DNA of 64,000 nucleotides from Erysipelotrichaceae bacterium (GCA_015058845.1 SVBO01000002.1:1-64000); one strand, 5' to 3'. Shown: positions 46,261 through 56,210, counted from the stretch's first letter. Program-made: numbers and translations. The notes: generated from the sequence alone by a model not told the origin.

Positions 46261-47352
46261 TTAAATAATAGCGATCTCTGTTTCAGGATCAAAGAAATGG
46301 ATCTTCTCTCCATCCATCACTACCTGGATCGTACTATGATTTCTGATATCATGCTTACTACTAGTCTTACCTACTAATTCTTGCTCCTCTAATGAACCAT
46401 GTACGATCAATTCATGTCCTGTTAATTCACTTACATCTACTTGGAAATCCACACACATACCTGGATATTTCTCAGCCATTTCATCACTATAATGGATATC
46501 TTCTGGACGGATCCCTAGTACGACTTCTTTGTGATCGTATGGTTTCATTACTTCATGATATTGAGTTGGTACTTGGATAGAAGTGTTACCTACTGTAAAT
46601 GTACCGTTTGTATATGTACCCTTAAGGAAGTTCATGGCAGGAGAGCCAATGAAGCCTGCTACGAACATATTAGCTGGATGATTATAGATCTCTTTAGGAG
46701 CTCCGATCTGTTGGATGTAACCACCCTTCATTACTACGATACGATCTGCCATTGTCATGGCTTCTGTTTGGTCATGGGTTACATAGATCGTAGTAGACTG
46801 CATTCTCTCATGTAACTTAATGATCTCTGCTCTCATTTGAACACGTAGTTTCGCATCTAGGTTAGATAAAGGTTCATCCATCAAGAATACCTTCGCATTA
46901 CGTACGATCGCTCTACCTAGGGCTACACGTTGACGTTGTCCACCAGATAATGCCTTTGGTTTACGTTGTAAGTACTCAGTGATCTCTAGAATACGAGCTG
47001 CTTCTCTTACACGAGCATCGATCTCCTCTTTCGGAAACTTACGGATCTTTAATCCAAATGCCATGTTATCATATACCGTCATATGTGGATATAGCGCATA
47101 AGATTGGAATACCATTGCGATATCACGATCCTTAGGCGGCATATCATTCACACATACACCATCGATCTCTAATTCACCACTAGTGATCTCTTCTAGACCA
47201 GCGATCATACGAAGAGTCGTAGATTTACCACATCCAGATGGACCGACAAATACAATGAATTCCTTATCTTTGATATCTAAATTAAAATCAAATACTGCTT
47301 GCACATTATTGTCATATACCTTATTCACATTACGTAATACTACATTTGCCAT
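46261..47352 (-). CDS. msmK: MsmK/UgpC-type sugar ABC transporter ATP-binding protein
   Basis: Energises CUT1-type carbohydrate importers; in Gram-positives one such ATPase often serves many. Walker [10 protein letters not shown], signature [14 protein letters not shown], Walker [13 protein letters not shown], and a C-terminal regulatory OB domain ([10 protein letters not shown]). 363 residues from the ATG at 47352, 6 nt from GAGGTG. No permease or binding protein is adjacent, which fits a shared ATPase. Confidence 0.9.
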   Translation of the reverse strand: MANVVLRNVNKVYDNNVQAVFDFNLDIKDKEFIVFVGPSGCGKSTTLRMIAGLEEITSGELEIDGVCVNDMPPKDRDIAMVFQSYALYPHMTVYDNMAFGLKIRKFPKEEIDARVREAARILEITEYLQRKPKALSGGQRQRVALGRAIVRNAKVFLMDEPLSNLDAKLRVQMRAEIIKLHERMQSTTIYVTHDQTEAMTMADRIVVMKGGYIQQIGAPKEIYNHPANMFVAGFIGSPAMNFLKGTYTNGTFTVGNTSIQVPTQYHEVMKPYDHKEVVLGIRPEDIHYSDEMAEKYPGMCVDFQVDVSELTGHELIVHGSLEEQELVGKTSSKHDIRNHSTIQVVMDGEKIHFFDPETEIAII

Positions 47353-47388
47353 ATTATTCACCTCACTATAAGTATATCATATCTAAAC

Positions 47389-47416
47389 AAAAAGATATGT
47401 GCATGATGCACATATC
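47389..47416 (-). terminator. Terminator of the PucR-type gene
   Basis: Perfect 10-bp stem GATATGTGCA/TGCACATATC, loop TCA, then TTTTTG on the minus strand; overlaps the gene's stop. Confidence 0.85.
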
Positions 47417-47981
47417 AAATACCATTTTCCTTTAAAACACTATACAACCAAACTAACTGTATATGCTCCACATTTCTAAGATCTAGCCCCACAAGACCCT
47501 CAAACTTACGAATACGATAATTCAATGTATTACGATGTAAGTATAATACCTTAGCCGTATTGATCACATTACACCCACATTTCACAAACGTAATAATATC
47601 TTCCATCAATTTAGGCTCTACCCTCTTGAATAGATCATAGACACCATTCCTTACTACCTCATCCTTATTCAATAGCATTAGTAAACATGCTTCTGCTAGG
47701 GTTATATACCCAGAGGGTTTCAGTGTTTGTAGTTGAGAGAGTAGATAAGAGGTTAGTGGTGATAGTATGGGAGTAGAGAGGATCGTGATACTGTAGCCTA
47801 GGTCTTCATTCATCATATGGATAGAGGAGTGTAGGATCTCAGAGATAGAGGTATCTATTTCGATATATCCTTGTCTTGTATTATAGGCTTCAAAGTAGAA
47901 TTCATCGGGTAATACTGTATGTAAGAATTCCTCATAGGCGATCATGTCTAAGGGCTTTGTAGCAGAGAATATGTAATACAT
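47415..47981 (-). CDS. PucR/CdaR-type transcriptional regulator, short form
   Basis: 188 residues. The C-terminal part (about 125-185) is the PucR C-terminal HTH: VINTAKVLYLHRNTLNYRIRKFEGLVGLDL. The N-terminal 120 residues are not recognised and are shorter than in full PucR or CdaR proteins. It is divergent from ftcD-fchA with 106 bp between, so control of those genes is a fair guess. Confidence 0.75.
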   Translation of the reverse strand: MYYIFSATKPLDMIAYEEFLHTVLPDEFYFEAYNTRQGYIEIDTSISEILHSSIHMMNEDLGYSITILSTPILSPLTSYLLSQLQTLKPSGYITLAEACLLMLLNKDEVVRNGVYDLFKRVEPKLMEDIITFVKCGCNVINTAKVLYLHRNTLNYRIRKFEGLVGLDLRNVEHIQLVWLYSVLKENGI

Positions 47982-48031
47982 AGAATACCTCCTATCACTT
48001 ACTTTATTCTATCATAATTCTTAGGGAATCG

Positions 48032-48060
48032 TTGTCATAGTTTGATTTTTCTTATACAAT
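48032..48060 (+). promoter_or_regulatory. Promoter of ftcD-fchA
   Basis: TTGTCA, 17-nt spacer, TACAAT, about 28 nt before ftcD. Confidence 0.75.
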
Positions 48061-48087
48061 ATGTATATATAGAAAGAAGGCTACTAT

Positions 48088-49068
48088 ATGAATAAGATCG
48101 TAGAATGTGTTCCTAATTACTCCGTAGGATCCAATACAGAAATCATAGCAAAGATCATTGCCCCTTTTCAGAATACACCTAATGTATCATTAGTCAATGT
48201 AGAGAGTGATGATGATTATAATCGCACTGTCGTGACTGTGTTAGGTGAACCTGAAGCAGTATGTTATGCTATGGTACTCTCTTGTAAGCAAGCATCCTTA
48301 TATATTGATATGACTAAGCACAAAGGAGAACACTTAAGAATGGGAGCTACCGATGTGATCCCATTTATTCCTATTCGTAATATGTCTATAGAAGAGTGTG
48401 TAGAGCTTAGTAAGAAATGTGCTGAAATGATCTATCAGGAAACGAACATTCCGATCTTCTTATATTCTCATAGTGCTACTAGAGAACACTGTAAAGCATT
48501 GCCTAATATTCGTAAAGGCCAATTTGAAGGAATGTTTGAGAAACTAAAAGATCCTATGTGGACTCCCGATTATGGCACTACCGTACATCCTACAGCAGGA
48601 GTCAGTGCAGTGGGTTGTAGACCATTATTAGTAGCATTCAATGTAGATCTAGATACTAATGACAAAAATATAGCCTTACAGATCGCTAGAGCAGTTCGTC
48701 ATAGTGGTGGAGGATATGCGTATGTGCAAGCTACGGTTGCATATATTGATCAGAAGGATATATATCAAGTTACTATGAATATTACTGATTATACAAAGAC
48801 TAGTGTGTATAGGGCCTTTGAAGCTGTTAGAATGGAAGCTAGAAGATATCATGTAGAGGTAATTGGTTCAGAGTTTATTGGACTAGTAGCATTAGATTGT
48901 TTAAAGGATATTGCGGCATACTATCTACATCTACCTAGTAAAGAGGACGTGGATCTATCCCTATCTGATACTGTGAAAGTTGTGTGTGAGAACTTCTTGG
49001 TGCATGGGTTCAGTGACCAGAAGGTAATAGAATATCATTTAAAGGAGGAGCTTTATGTTGATCGATAA
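48088..49068 (+). CDS. ftcD: Glutamate formiminotransferase
   Basis: Moves the formimino group of formiminoglutamate to tetrahydrofolate, the end of one histidine breakdown route. VECVPNYSVGSN at the start, HRMGATDVIPF-type sequence (HLRMGATDVIPFIP with the catalytic His) and HPTAGVSAVGCRPLLVAFNVDL are characteristic. 326 residues, transferase domain only. Other hut genes are not present in the window. Confidence 0.92.
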   Translation: MNKIVECVPNYSVGSNTEIIAKIIAPFQNTPNVSLVNVESDDDYNRTVVTVLGEPEAVCYAMVLSCKQASLYIDMTKHKGEHLRMGATDVIPFIPIRNMSIEECVELSKKCAEMIYQETNIPIFLYSHSATREHCKALPNIRKGQFEGMFEKLKDPMWTPDYGTTVHPTAGVSAVGCRPLLVAFNVDLDTNDKNIALQIARAVRHSGGGYAYVQATVAYIDQKDIYQVTMNITDYTKTSVYRAFEAVRMEARRYHVEVIGSEFIGLVALDCLKDIAAYYLHLPSKEDVDLSLSDTVKVVCENFLVHGFSDQKVIEYHLKEELYVDR

Positions 49069-49681
49069 GAGTGTGAAAGAGTTTATTCAAGAAGTGAATA
49101 GTGCTTCTCCTACCCCTGGTGGTGGGGGAGTGAGTGCTCTTGTAGGTTCTCTTGGTTCTTCTTTGGTAGCTATGTATCTACACTTATCGATGAATAAGAA
49201 GAAGTATAAAGAAGCTAGTAATGAAGTACAAGAGATGATCCAGAGAAAGATGGAATGCTTACAACAAAGTATTCAAGAGTTCTTAGTGTGTATTGATCAA
49301 GATGCAGAGGCTTTCAATACAGTGATCAGTGCGTATAAGTTACCGAAAGGTACTGAGGAAGAAAAGGTAATTCGTAATCAGGCTATTACTCAGGCTAATG
49401 AGATCGCTATACGTCCTCCTATGCAGATCTTAGAAATAGGGCGTTCTATTCTAGTACAATTGGGAGATATCTTACCATATGGCAATGCGAATGTAGTAAG
49501 TGACTATGCGATCGGCATTATTCTATTAGAAGCTGCTATACAAGGAGCTGCCTACAATATCAAGATCAATCTAAGTGATAGTGAAGAACATCAACAAATC
49601 CGTAAAGAAGTAGATGTAGTATTAGAGAATGCTAGTACTTTGAAGAATGAATTACTAGCAGAGAGTCAAAAGTATTTATAA
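49055..49681 (+). CDS. fchA: Formiminotetrahydrofolate cyclodeaminase
   Basis: Releases ammonia from formimino-THF to give methenyl-THF. SPTPGGGGVSALVGSLGSSL at residues 16-35 is the FTCD_C signature with the glycine-rich loop. 208 residues. The gene overlaps ftcD by 14 nt with AAAGGAGG before its ATG, so the two enzymes that are fused in animals are coupled genes here. Confidence 0.92.
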   Translation: MLIDKSVKEFIQEVNSASPTPGGGGVSALVGSLGSSLVAMYLHLSMNKKKYKEASNEVQEMIQRKMECLQQSIQEFLVCIDQDAEAFNTVISAYKLPKGTEEEKVIRNQAITQANEIAIRPPMQILEIGRSILVQLGDILPYGNANVVSDYAIGIILLEAAIQGAAYNIKINLSDSEEHQQIRKEVDVVLENASTLKNELLAESQKYL

Positions 49682-49684
49682 GAA

Positions 49685-49714
49685 AACAGGCGTGATCATG
49701 ATCACGCCTTTACT
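49685..49714. terminator. Bidirectional terminator after fchA
   Basis: Perfect 20-nt palindrome, stem GGCGTGAT/ATCACGCC, loop CATG. It separates fchA from the convergent liv operon; T tracts are short. Confidence 0.65.
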
Positions 49715-49717
49715 ATA

Positions 49718-50356
49718 CTATTCAATAATCAAAATATGACTTACCTTATATCCCGCACTAGTTAAGATATCACGTAACTTAGCCTCATCTCCACAATCTA
49801 CACGTAGTACTACAGATACCACATCCATATGATAGATAGCAATATGAGAAATACTTACATTATTCTGTGCCATCACAGTACAAATATCTCGCATAACACC
49901 TACTTTATCCTCTTCGATCTCAATCGTAACACGAGCTCCCTTACGATGTGTACCTAGTAGATCTAAGAATGCATTGAATAAGTCTACTTCTGTAATGATC
50001 CCTACTAACTTATCACCATCCATAACTGGTAAACAAGTTACTTGAAGATGTCTCATCTTATCAGCAGCGATTTCTAATAACTCATCTTGTTCGATCGTAT
50101 GAACATTCTTAGTCATGCAATCCTTAACAGTAGTCTTAGATAATAAGTAATTGATCTCATACATACTTAAAGAAGTGGCTTTACTAGGAGAAGCCTTCTC
50201 GATATTACCATCTGTGATAAGTCCTACTAACTTACCATTATGCATAACTGGTAAACGATGGATATTCGTTTCATTCATGATCGTTACAGCTTCTGAGATC
50301 GTAGCATCTCTATCTACTGTAACAACATTACATGACATATAGTTCTTTACATACAT
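49718..50356 (-). CDS. Tandem CBS-domain protein with ACT domain (AcuB-like)
   Basis: Two CBS motifs (residues 1-60 and 76-135: DATISEAVTIMNETNIHRLPVM and LEIAADKMRHLQVTCLPVMDGDKLVG) and a C-terminal ACT domain (about 143-210). CBS pairs bind adenine nucleotides; ACT domains bind amino acids. It is the last gene of the branched-chain amino-acid transporter operon, 6 nt after livF, so amino-acid sensing is a plausible role; the partner it controls is not known. 212 residues. Confidence 0.82.
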   Translation of the reverse strand: MYVKNYMSCNVVTVDRDATISEAVTIMNETNIHRLPVMHNGKLVGLITDGNIEKASPSKATSLSMYEINYLLSKTTVKDCMTKNVHTIEQDELLEIAADKMRHLQVTCLPVMDGDKLVGIITEVDLFNAFLDLLGTHRKGARVTIEIEEDKVGVMRDICTVMAQNNVSISHIAIYHMDVVSVVLRVDCGDEAKLRDILTSAGYKVSHILIIE

Positions 50357-50361
50357 ATTCC

Positions 50362-51069
50362 TTATCCTCCTAAATATGCCTTCTTAATATCTTCTGATTG
50401 ACTTAATTCCTCACCTGTACCACTTAGAACGATCTTTCCATTCTCAAGTACATACGCACGATGAGCGATCGATAATGCCATACGAGCATTTTGCTCAACT
50501 AATAGAATAGTAGTTCCACGTTCATTGATCTTTTGAATAATAGAGAAGATCTCTCTTACTAATAATGGAGCAAGACCCATAGATGGTTCATCTAATAGTA
50601 ATAACTTAGGATTAGCCATTAAAGCTCTTCCCATGGCTAACATCTGTTGCTCACCACCAGATAGAGTACCAGCCAATTGCTTTTCTCTCTCTTTCAAACG
50701 AGGGAAATGAGCGAATACTTCTTCCATACGTCGAGCGATCTCATTCTTATCCTTTTCTAGATAAGCTCCCATCAATAAGTTCTCATATACACTCATATCT
50801 GGAAAGATACGTCTACCCTCTGGAACTTGGATCAAGCCAAAAGATACGATCGCTCTAGTATCAGCCTTATGGGAGATATTCTTACCTTCATATAAGATCT
50901 CTCCCCCACTGATCTTCTCAAGCCCACTGATAGAACGTAGCGTAGAAGTCTTACCAGCGCCATTCGCACCGATCAAGGTAACGATCTCACCTTGTTTTAC
51001 TTCTAAAGAAATACCCTTTAAAGCATGGATCATACCATAATGAAGATCTACATTATTTAACTTCAACAT
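50362..51069 (-). CDS. livF: Branched-chain amino-acid ABC transporter ATPase LivF
   Basis: Walker A GANGAGKTS, signature LSGGEQQMLAMGRA, Walker B LLLDEPSMGLAP and VEQNARMAL are diagnostic of LivF. 235 residues, cytoplasmic. It begins 2 nt after livG. Confidence 0.94.
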   Translation of the reverse strand: MLKLNNVDLHYGMIHALKGISLEVKQGEIVTLIGANGAGKTSTLRSISGLEKISGGEILYEGKNISHKADTRAIVSFGLIQVPEGRRIFPDMSVYENLLMGAYLEKDKNEIARRMEEVFAHFPRLKEREKQLAGTLSGGEQQMLAMGRALMANPKLLLLDEPSMGLAPLLVREIFSIIQKINERGTTILLVEQNARMALSIAHRAYVLENGKIVLSGTGEELSQSEDIKKAYLGG

Positions 51070-51071
51070 GC

Positions 51072-51848
51072 TTATACCTCCTCACCTAAATAGGCTTCGA
51101 TCACTCGTTTGTTATGCTTGATCTCTTCTGGTGTGCCATTCGCGATCAATCTACCATAATCTAATACATAAATACGTTCACATAAGTTCATTACTAAACT
51201 CATATCATGTTCGATCAATAGGATCGTTACATGGAATTCATCACGGATCTTATGGATCAATTCTGTTAATTCTGCTGTTTCTTGAGGATTCATACCTGCA
51301 GCAGGTTCATCTAAGAATAATAGTTTCGGATGTGTGGCTAAGGCACGAGCGATCTCTAGTTTACGTTGTTCTCCATACGATAAGTTACGAGCTTGGTCTT
51401 CCGCAAACTTATCTAGTCCTACGAATTCTAGGATGTGCATAGCTTCCTTACGCATAGCTTCCTCATGTGTAAAGAAAGAAGGTAAGCGTAAGATACCACT
51501 TACGATAGAATATTTACAGTTCTTATGCATAGCTACTAATAAGTTATCTAGCACTGTCATAGATTTAAATAAACGAATATTCTGGAAAGTACGTGAGATC
51601 CCTAGTTGAGAGATCTTGTATGGTTCTTTCCCACCGATCTGTACCATTTCCCCATTATGTTCTAGACAGATCTCTCCTTTACTTGGTTCATATACCCCAG
51701 TAATTAGATTGAATAATGTAGTCTTACCAGCTCCATTGGGACCAATCAAACCTACTAATTCTCCCTCATTTAGATATAAGTTCGCATCACTTACCGCTGC
51801 TAGACCACCGAAAAGTCGTGTTACATTACGCATTGTTAGAATCGACAT
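51072..51848 (-). CDS. livG: Branched-chain amino-acid ABC transporter ATPase LivG
   Basis: Walker A GPNGAGKTT, GISRTFQNIRLF (the LivG-type Q-loop), signature LSYGEQRKLEIARA, and LFLDEPAAGMNP. 258 residues. The start overlaps livM by 23 nt and follows GGTGGAG. Confidence 0.94.
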   Translation of the reverse strand: MSILTMRNVTRLFGGLAAVSDANLYLNEGELVGLIGPNGAGKTTLFNLITGVYEPSKGEICLEHNGEMVQIGGKEPYKISQLGISRTFQNIRLFKSMTVLDNLLVAMHKNCKYSIVSGILRLPSFFTHEEAMRKEAMHILEFVGLDKFAEDQARNLSYGEQRKLEIARALATHPKLLFLDEPAAGMNPQETAELTELIHKIRDEFHVTILLIEHDMSLVMNLCERIYVLDYGRLIANGTPEEIKHNKRVIEAYLGEEV

Positions 51849-52803
51849 GTTTCACTCCACCTTTCTTGAAACGCTTGAATAAGCCACTGAATGTGAATTC
51901 AGATGTACCAAGTAGACCTTCTGGACGGAAGATCATAATAGCTACGATCGCTACGGCATACAGGATCATACGTACTTGCGCAAAACTTTGTAATGCTAAT
52001 GTGATCAAGCCTAATAAGACACCTGCGATCACAGACCCTGTAATACTACCAATACCACCAAATACAACGATGATCAATACATCTACTGACTTATTGAAGT
52101 TAAATAACTCTGGTTTGATAACTCTGAAATAAGAAGCATATAGACCACCAGCTACACTTGCTAATGCAGCACCAATGATGAATGCGATACATTTATACTT
52201 AGTTAGATTGATCCCCATAGCCTCTGCAGCGATCTCATCTTCACGAATAGAGATACAGGCACGACCACTAGAAGATCTACCAAAGTTTACGATAATGATC
52301 AAACTGACTACGATTGCAATATAAGCAATCGTCCAATTCGTCATCTTAGGAATATTCGTAAGACCTGCTGCTCCATTCGTGATCTCTAAGTTCAATACAA
52401 TGATACGAATGATCTCTGAGAAGCCAAGTGTAGCAATAGCTAGATAGTCTCCCTTTAAACGTAATGTGGGAATAGCAACTACTAATGCCGCTAAAGCACT
52501 GACTACGATACCTACTACTAGACCTAGTAATAGACCTGTTAGATTAGGCATCGTCTTAGTAACGATAGCTCCACAATATGCACCAATACACATGAAACCA
52601 GCATGACCTAGTGAGAATTGACCACATACACCAATGATCAAGTTTAAAGATACTGCTAGAACGATATCGATCGCAATAGTGATCAATGTGATCTGGTAAT
52701 AAGCATTAATGATATCCCTATGGATCAAAGCAGCAATCACTGCATAGACACCAATAGTTAAGGCGATCCAACAAAGTGTTGAACGATTTAGAAGTTTCCT
52801 CAT
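51826..52803 (-). CDS. livM: Branched-chain amino-acid ABC transporter permease LivM
   Basis: Membrane permease of about 325 residues with many helices. LIIGVCGQFSLGHAGFMCIGAYCGA and the EAA-like loop RACISIREDEIAAEAMGINLTKYK are family hallmarks. ATG at 52803 is preferred over the GTG that lies in the ribosome site. Confidence 0.93.
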   Translation of the reverse strand: MRKLLNRSTLCWIALTIGVYAVIAALIHRDIINAYYQITLITIAIDIVLAVSLNLIIGVCGQFSLGHAGFMCIGAYCGAIVTKTMPNLTGLLLGLVVGIVVSALAALVVAIPTLRLKGDYLAIATLGFSEIIRIIVLNLEITNGAAGLTNIPKMTNWTIAYIAIVVSLIIIVNFGRSSSGRACISIREDEIAAEAMGINLTKYKCIAFIIGAALASVAGGLYASYFRVIKPELFNFNKSVDVLIIVVFGGIGSITGSVIAGVLLGLITLALQSFAQVRMILYAVAIVAIMIFRPEGLLGTSEFTFSGLFKRFKKGGVKHVDSNNA

Positions 52804-52812
52804 GCTTATCAC

Positions 52813-53691
52813 CTACACTTTCTCTTTGCGGTTCTTTCCAAGTAATCCGCTTGGTTTCAAGATCAAGATCAGGATCAAGATCGCATATACTACAGCATCC
52901 TTATATAAAGAACTACCATATCCAATAACTAATGTTTCGATGATACCGATCGCGAAACCACCTAACATCGCACCCGGGATAATACCGATACCACCAAATA
53001 CAGCTGCAATGAAAGCCTTAAGACCAGGTACAGAACCCATCAAAGGATTGATCGTATTGTAATACACACCTACCATGATACCAGCAGCCCCTGCTAAAGC
53101 AGAACCGATCGCAAAGGTAATAGAAATAGTTCTATCTACATTGATCCCCATCAATCTAGCAGCATCACTATCCACACTTACCGCACGCATAGCTCTACCC
53201 ATCTTAGTAAACTTAACGATATATTGTAAAGCACACATCAATACGATCGTAATGATGAAGATATATAATTGTTGATGTGAGATCCTTAGTCCAGCAAACT
53301 CGATCATCGCATCACTTAATACACTTGGATAACTACGTACATTACTGCCCATCACTGTTTGAGTCACGTTCTGTAATAAATAAGATACACCGATCGCTGT
53401 GATCAAAGCAGCAATTCTAGTAGCATGTCTTAATGGCTTATAAGCCACCTTCTCGATCAATACACCAATTAGAGCACATAGTACCATAGATGCGATCAAA
53501 GCTACTGAGAATGGTAGATTTAAATACGCAATACAGATATATCCGATATATGCTCCTAACATATAGATATCCCCATGGGCAAAGTTGATCAACTTAATGA
53601 TTCCATATACCATGGTATATCCTAGCGCTACTAGGGCATAGATGCTTCCTAATGAAAGACCATTGATAATTTGTTGTAGAAATTGAAGCAT
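52813..53691 (-). CDS. livH: Branched-chain amino-acid ABC transporter permease LivH
   Basis: Second permease. LGSIYALVALGYTMVYGIIKLINFAHGDIYMLGAY is the LivH signature; MRAVSVDSDAARLMGINVDR contacts the ATPase. About 292 residues from the ATG at 53691, 7 nt after GGAGG; the longer reading from 53745 runs through the intergenic region. Confidence 0.93.
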   Translation of the reverse strand: MLQFLQQIINGLSLGSIYALVALGYTMVYGIIKLINFAHGDIYMLGAYIGYICIAYLNLPFSVALIASMVLCALIGVLIEKVAYKPLRHATRIAALITAIGVSYLLQNVTQTVMGSNVRSYPSVLSDAMIEFAGLRISHQQLYIFIITIVLMCALQYIVKFTKMGRAMRAVSVDSDAARLMGINVDRTISITFAIGSALAGAAGIMVGVYYNTINPLMGSVPGLKAFIAAVFGGIGIIPGAMLGGFAIGIIETLVIGYGSSLYKDAVVYAILILILILKPSGLLGKNRKEKV

Positions 53692-53716
53692 AGCTTTTCC
53701 TCCCTCTAAATACGAA

Positions 53717-53742
53717 ATAGGTGAAAGTAGCCTTCCACCTAT
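53717..53742 (-). promoter_or_regulatory. Stem-loop between livJ and livH
   Basis: 11-bp stem with one mismatch (53717-53727 with 53732-53742), loop of 4 and no U tract. Same position and form as the mglB-mglA hairpin; probably sets the ratio of binding protein to permease. Confidence 0.65.
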
Positions 53743-53757
53743 CAAAATCAGTTATGA

Positions 53758-54906
53758 TTATTCTACTTCAATGCTATTTGCTTGAACGCCATCCACTAGT
53801 TCAACGACTAATACAGACTTCTCAGCATTGTGTAATTCATCAAAGCTGATCTTACCAGTTACACCTTGGTATGCATCCATAGCCACTAAAGCATCCTTAA
53901 CTGCTTCTGGTTCATCTGAACCTGCATCTTCGATAGCTTGGATCAAGATACCTGCTGCATCGTATGCAAGAGCTGCGAACATATCTGGATCTTTATTATA
54001 TTCTGCTTTATAAGCTTCTACGAAATCTAATACATTAGAATCAGTTGTAACTGTTGTGTACGCTGTTGTAAAGTATACATCATTTAATGCTTCTGGACCT
54101 GCGATTTGTAGTAATTCAGGAGCATCGAATCCATCTCCACCTGTAATAGGAACATTGATTCCCATAGCTCTAGCTTGCTTAACGATCAAGCTTACTTCAC
54201 CATAGTATCCAGGAATATAGATCACATCGAAATCCATATCTTTGATCTTTGTTAATACAGAATTGAACTCTGTGTCACCTTCTACATAAGATTCTTCTGC
54301 TACGATACTTCCACCCATAGAAGTGAATTGATTGATGAAGCTCTTAGATAGACCTTTCGCATAGTCACTGGAAGAGTCACCGATGACAACTGCTTTAGAA
54401 GCTCCTAGTTCAGAAGAAACGAACTTAGCCATGGCTAGACCTTGGTATGAGTCTAAGAAACATACACGGAATGCGTAATCGAATACATCTCCATTCTCAT
54501 CTTGTGTGATTCCATCTGCTGTAGCAGAAGCAGAAATAGAAACGACACCATATTCATTAGCTACTGGATATACAGCAGCAGTTAGACCTGATACAGCTGG
54601 ACCAATGATACCAGTTACTTTCTCTACTGTAGCGAGTTTAGTTTGTACTGATACAGTTTCTGCTTGGTCTGATTGATTATCTAATTTAACAGGTACGATC
54701 TCTTTACCAAGAACGCCACCGTCTTCGTTAGCATGTTTGATCGCTAACATAACAGCATCTGCTTCTGAATTACCGTAGCTTGCTACTTCCCCTGTTAATT
54801 CGAAGTTCAGACCGATCTTAACGCTTTCAGAATTCTTGCTTCCTGAACCAGATGAACACGCGGTGAACATCATAAGCGCTAATAGCGCAACTAATAATTT
54901 CTTCAT
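53758..54906 (-). CDS. livJ: Branched-chain amino-acid-binding lipoprotein
   Basis: Receptor of the Liv importer. Signal peptide with lipobox FTAC (Cys17), then KIGLNFELTGEVASYG and GIIGPAVSGLTAAVYPVANEYGVVSISASAT, typical of the Leu/Ile/Val-binding fold. 382 residues. First gene of livJ-H-M-G-F-CBS/ACT. Amino-acid choice within the group cannot be told. Confidence 0.9.
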   Translation of the reverse strand: MKKLLVALLALMMFTACSSGSGSKNSESVKIGLNFELTGEVASYGNSEADAVMLAIKHANEDGGVLGKEIVPVKLDNQSDQAETVSVQTKLATVEKVTGIIGPAVSGLTAAVYPVANEYGVVSISASATADGITQDENGDVFDYAFRVCFLDSYQGLAMAKFVSSELGASKAVVIGDSSSDYAKGLSKSFINQFTSMGGSIVAEESYVEGDTEFNSVLTKIKDMDFDVIYIPGYYGEVSLIVKQARAMGINVPITGGDGFDAPELLQIAGPEALNDVYFTTAYTTVTTDSNVLDFVEAYKAEYNKDPDMFAALAYDAAGILIQAIEDAGSDEPEAVKDALVAMDAYQGVTGKISFDELHNAEKSVLVVELVDGVQANSIEVE

Positions 54907-54939
54907 ATAAAGTACCTCTCTTCTATATCTAAATATGTG

Positions 54940-54973
54940 ATTATATTATAATGCAACAAAATGTAAAATTCAA
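54940..54973 (-). promoter_or_regulatory. Overlapping promoters of the liv operon
   Basis: Two arrangements fit on the minus strand: TTTACA-16 nt-TATAAT (54940-54967) and TTGAAT-17 nt-TATAAT (54945-54973). Confidence 0.65.
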
Positions 54974-55005
54974 TACATTTCTGAAACAAAGGTTACGAAA
55001 ATGTA

Positions 55006-55042
55006 AAAAGAATGTAAGTGTTATGAAACAACTTACATTCTT
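55006..55042 (-). terminator. Terminator of the Gate-domain protein gene
   Basis: Perfect 9-bp stem GAATGTAAG/CTTACATTC (55010-55018 with 55032-55040), then TTTTT on the minus strand. Confidence 0.8.
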
Positions 55043-55052
55043 GTTTTCTTTG

Positions 55053-56210
55053 TTATAAAACTGTGATAAAAATATAGATCCAATGAGCACTTATCCCAGC
55101 ACATAGCCCCCCGATCGTATGAGATAAAATAGATTTACCTGTAAGCTTTGGAAAGCCTAACACATCCATCATGGCTACATGTGTAGATAGATACCCACTG
55201 TAACACATACACATCGCTGTAAATACAGCAATATCATTAGCTGAAGCAAGTCCATTATTTACAAGACTTGGGATCAATCCGATCGCTGCTCCTGCAGATC
55301 CTAATGCCGTAATAGGAACTGCAATACATTGGGAACTAGTAAACCCAAATAAAGGTTCTAGTATGAAACTAAACATATTTCCGATCTTAGGAAGTAAGCC
55401 TACTCCCTCATAAGCAGCCCCTGTAAAGGAACCATTATTTCCATTGGTAAACATCATTACCATCGTACAAATGATCAACACACCGGGAATGATATCCAAA
55501 CCAAGCTTCACACCCTGCTTACCACCTTCTAATAAAGAATTCATCACTCTATTTCCTACAGAACCATTACGAATGATACGCATACCTGGTAACAAAGTAG
55601 AATCATTATTTCCTTGATATGCCCCCTCATTCACATCAAATTGTTTCTTAGTAAAGAATAGCATAATACGCACACTTACTAGAGAACCAATAGCCGCTCC
55701 TAGTAGACCCACCATAGCCGCACTCACGAAAGAAGTACCATCTGGTGAGAGCAGACCGATCATGAAAGTAACAGTGATCAGTCCCATTCCAAAGCCTGTT
55801 CCTAAGTTAGTTAAGGCAGGTAATTGATACTTCTTGAAGTAACGTTTGAAGGAAGGATCATCTGCAAGGGCTAAGATCGCAGGATTATCACTTAAGAAAG
55901 TAGAAAGCACACCAATAGCACTCGCTCCTGGTAGACCAAATAATGGTTTCATTAAAGGAGATAATAGTGAATTGATGATCGCTACTACACCAAATTCTGT
56001 AAATAGACTTCCTAAAGCTCCCGCGATCACTGAGATCGCCATAATATAGAACACTGTATCCATCAACAAAGCATACGCTGTATTCATCAATGTATTCATC
56101 ATGTTAGCAATGCCCATGATACTACCCAAATACCCAAATATACATCCGAAAACGATCATGAATACTAGTGTCTCTAGGCTATAGATCTTCTTAGTTGTGT
56201 TATTATTCAT
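55053..56210 (-). CDS. Nucleoside-recognition (Gate) domain membrane protein
   Basis: 385 residues with about ten membrane helices and two Gate-type repeats. It resembles the clostridial CD0519/CD1768 membrane family related to SpmA/SpmB and nucleoside-transporter gates. FLSDNPAILALADDPSFKRYFKKYQLPALTNLGTGFGMG is the most conserved-looking part. Substrate unknown. Monocistronic with its own promoter and terminator. Confidence 0.7.
   Translation of the reverse strand: MNNNTTKKIYSLETLVFMIVFGCIFGYLGSIMGIANMMNTLMNTAYALLMDTVFYIMAISVIAGALGSLFTEFGVVAIINSLLSPLMKPLFGLPGASAIGVLSTFLSDNPAILALADDPSFKRYFKKYQLPALTNLGTGFGMGLITVTFMIGLLSPDGTSFVSAAMVGLLGAAIGSLVSVRIMLFFTKKQFDVNEGAYQGNNDSTLLPGMRIIRNGSVGNRVMNSLLEGGKQGVKLGLDIIPGVLIICTMVMMFTNGNNGSFTGAAYEGVGLLPKIGNMFSFILEPLFGFTSSQCIAVPITALGSAGAAIGLIPSLVNNGLASANDIAVFTAMCMCYSGYLSTHVAMMDVLGFPKLTGKSILSHTIGGLCAGISAHWIYIFITVL

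Noticed and set aside
51826-51848. Frameshift at the livM-livG overlap
   Set aside because: The 23-nt overlap joins two complete genes with proper ends and a good ribosome site for livG.
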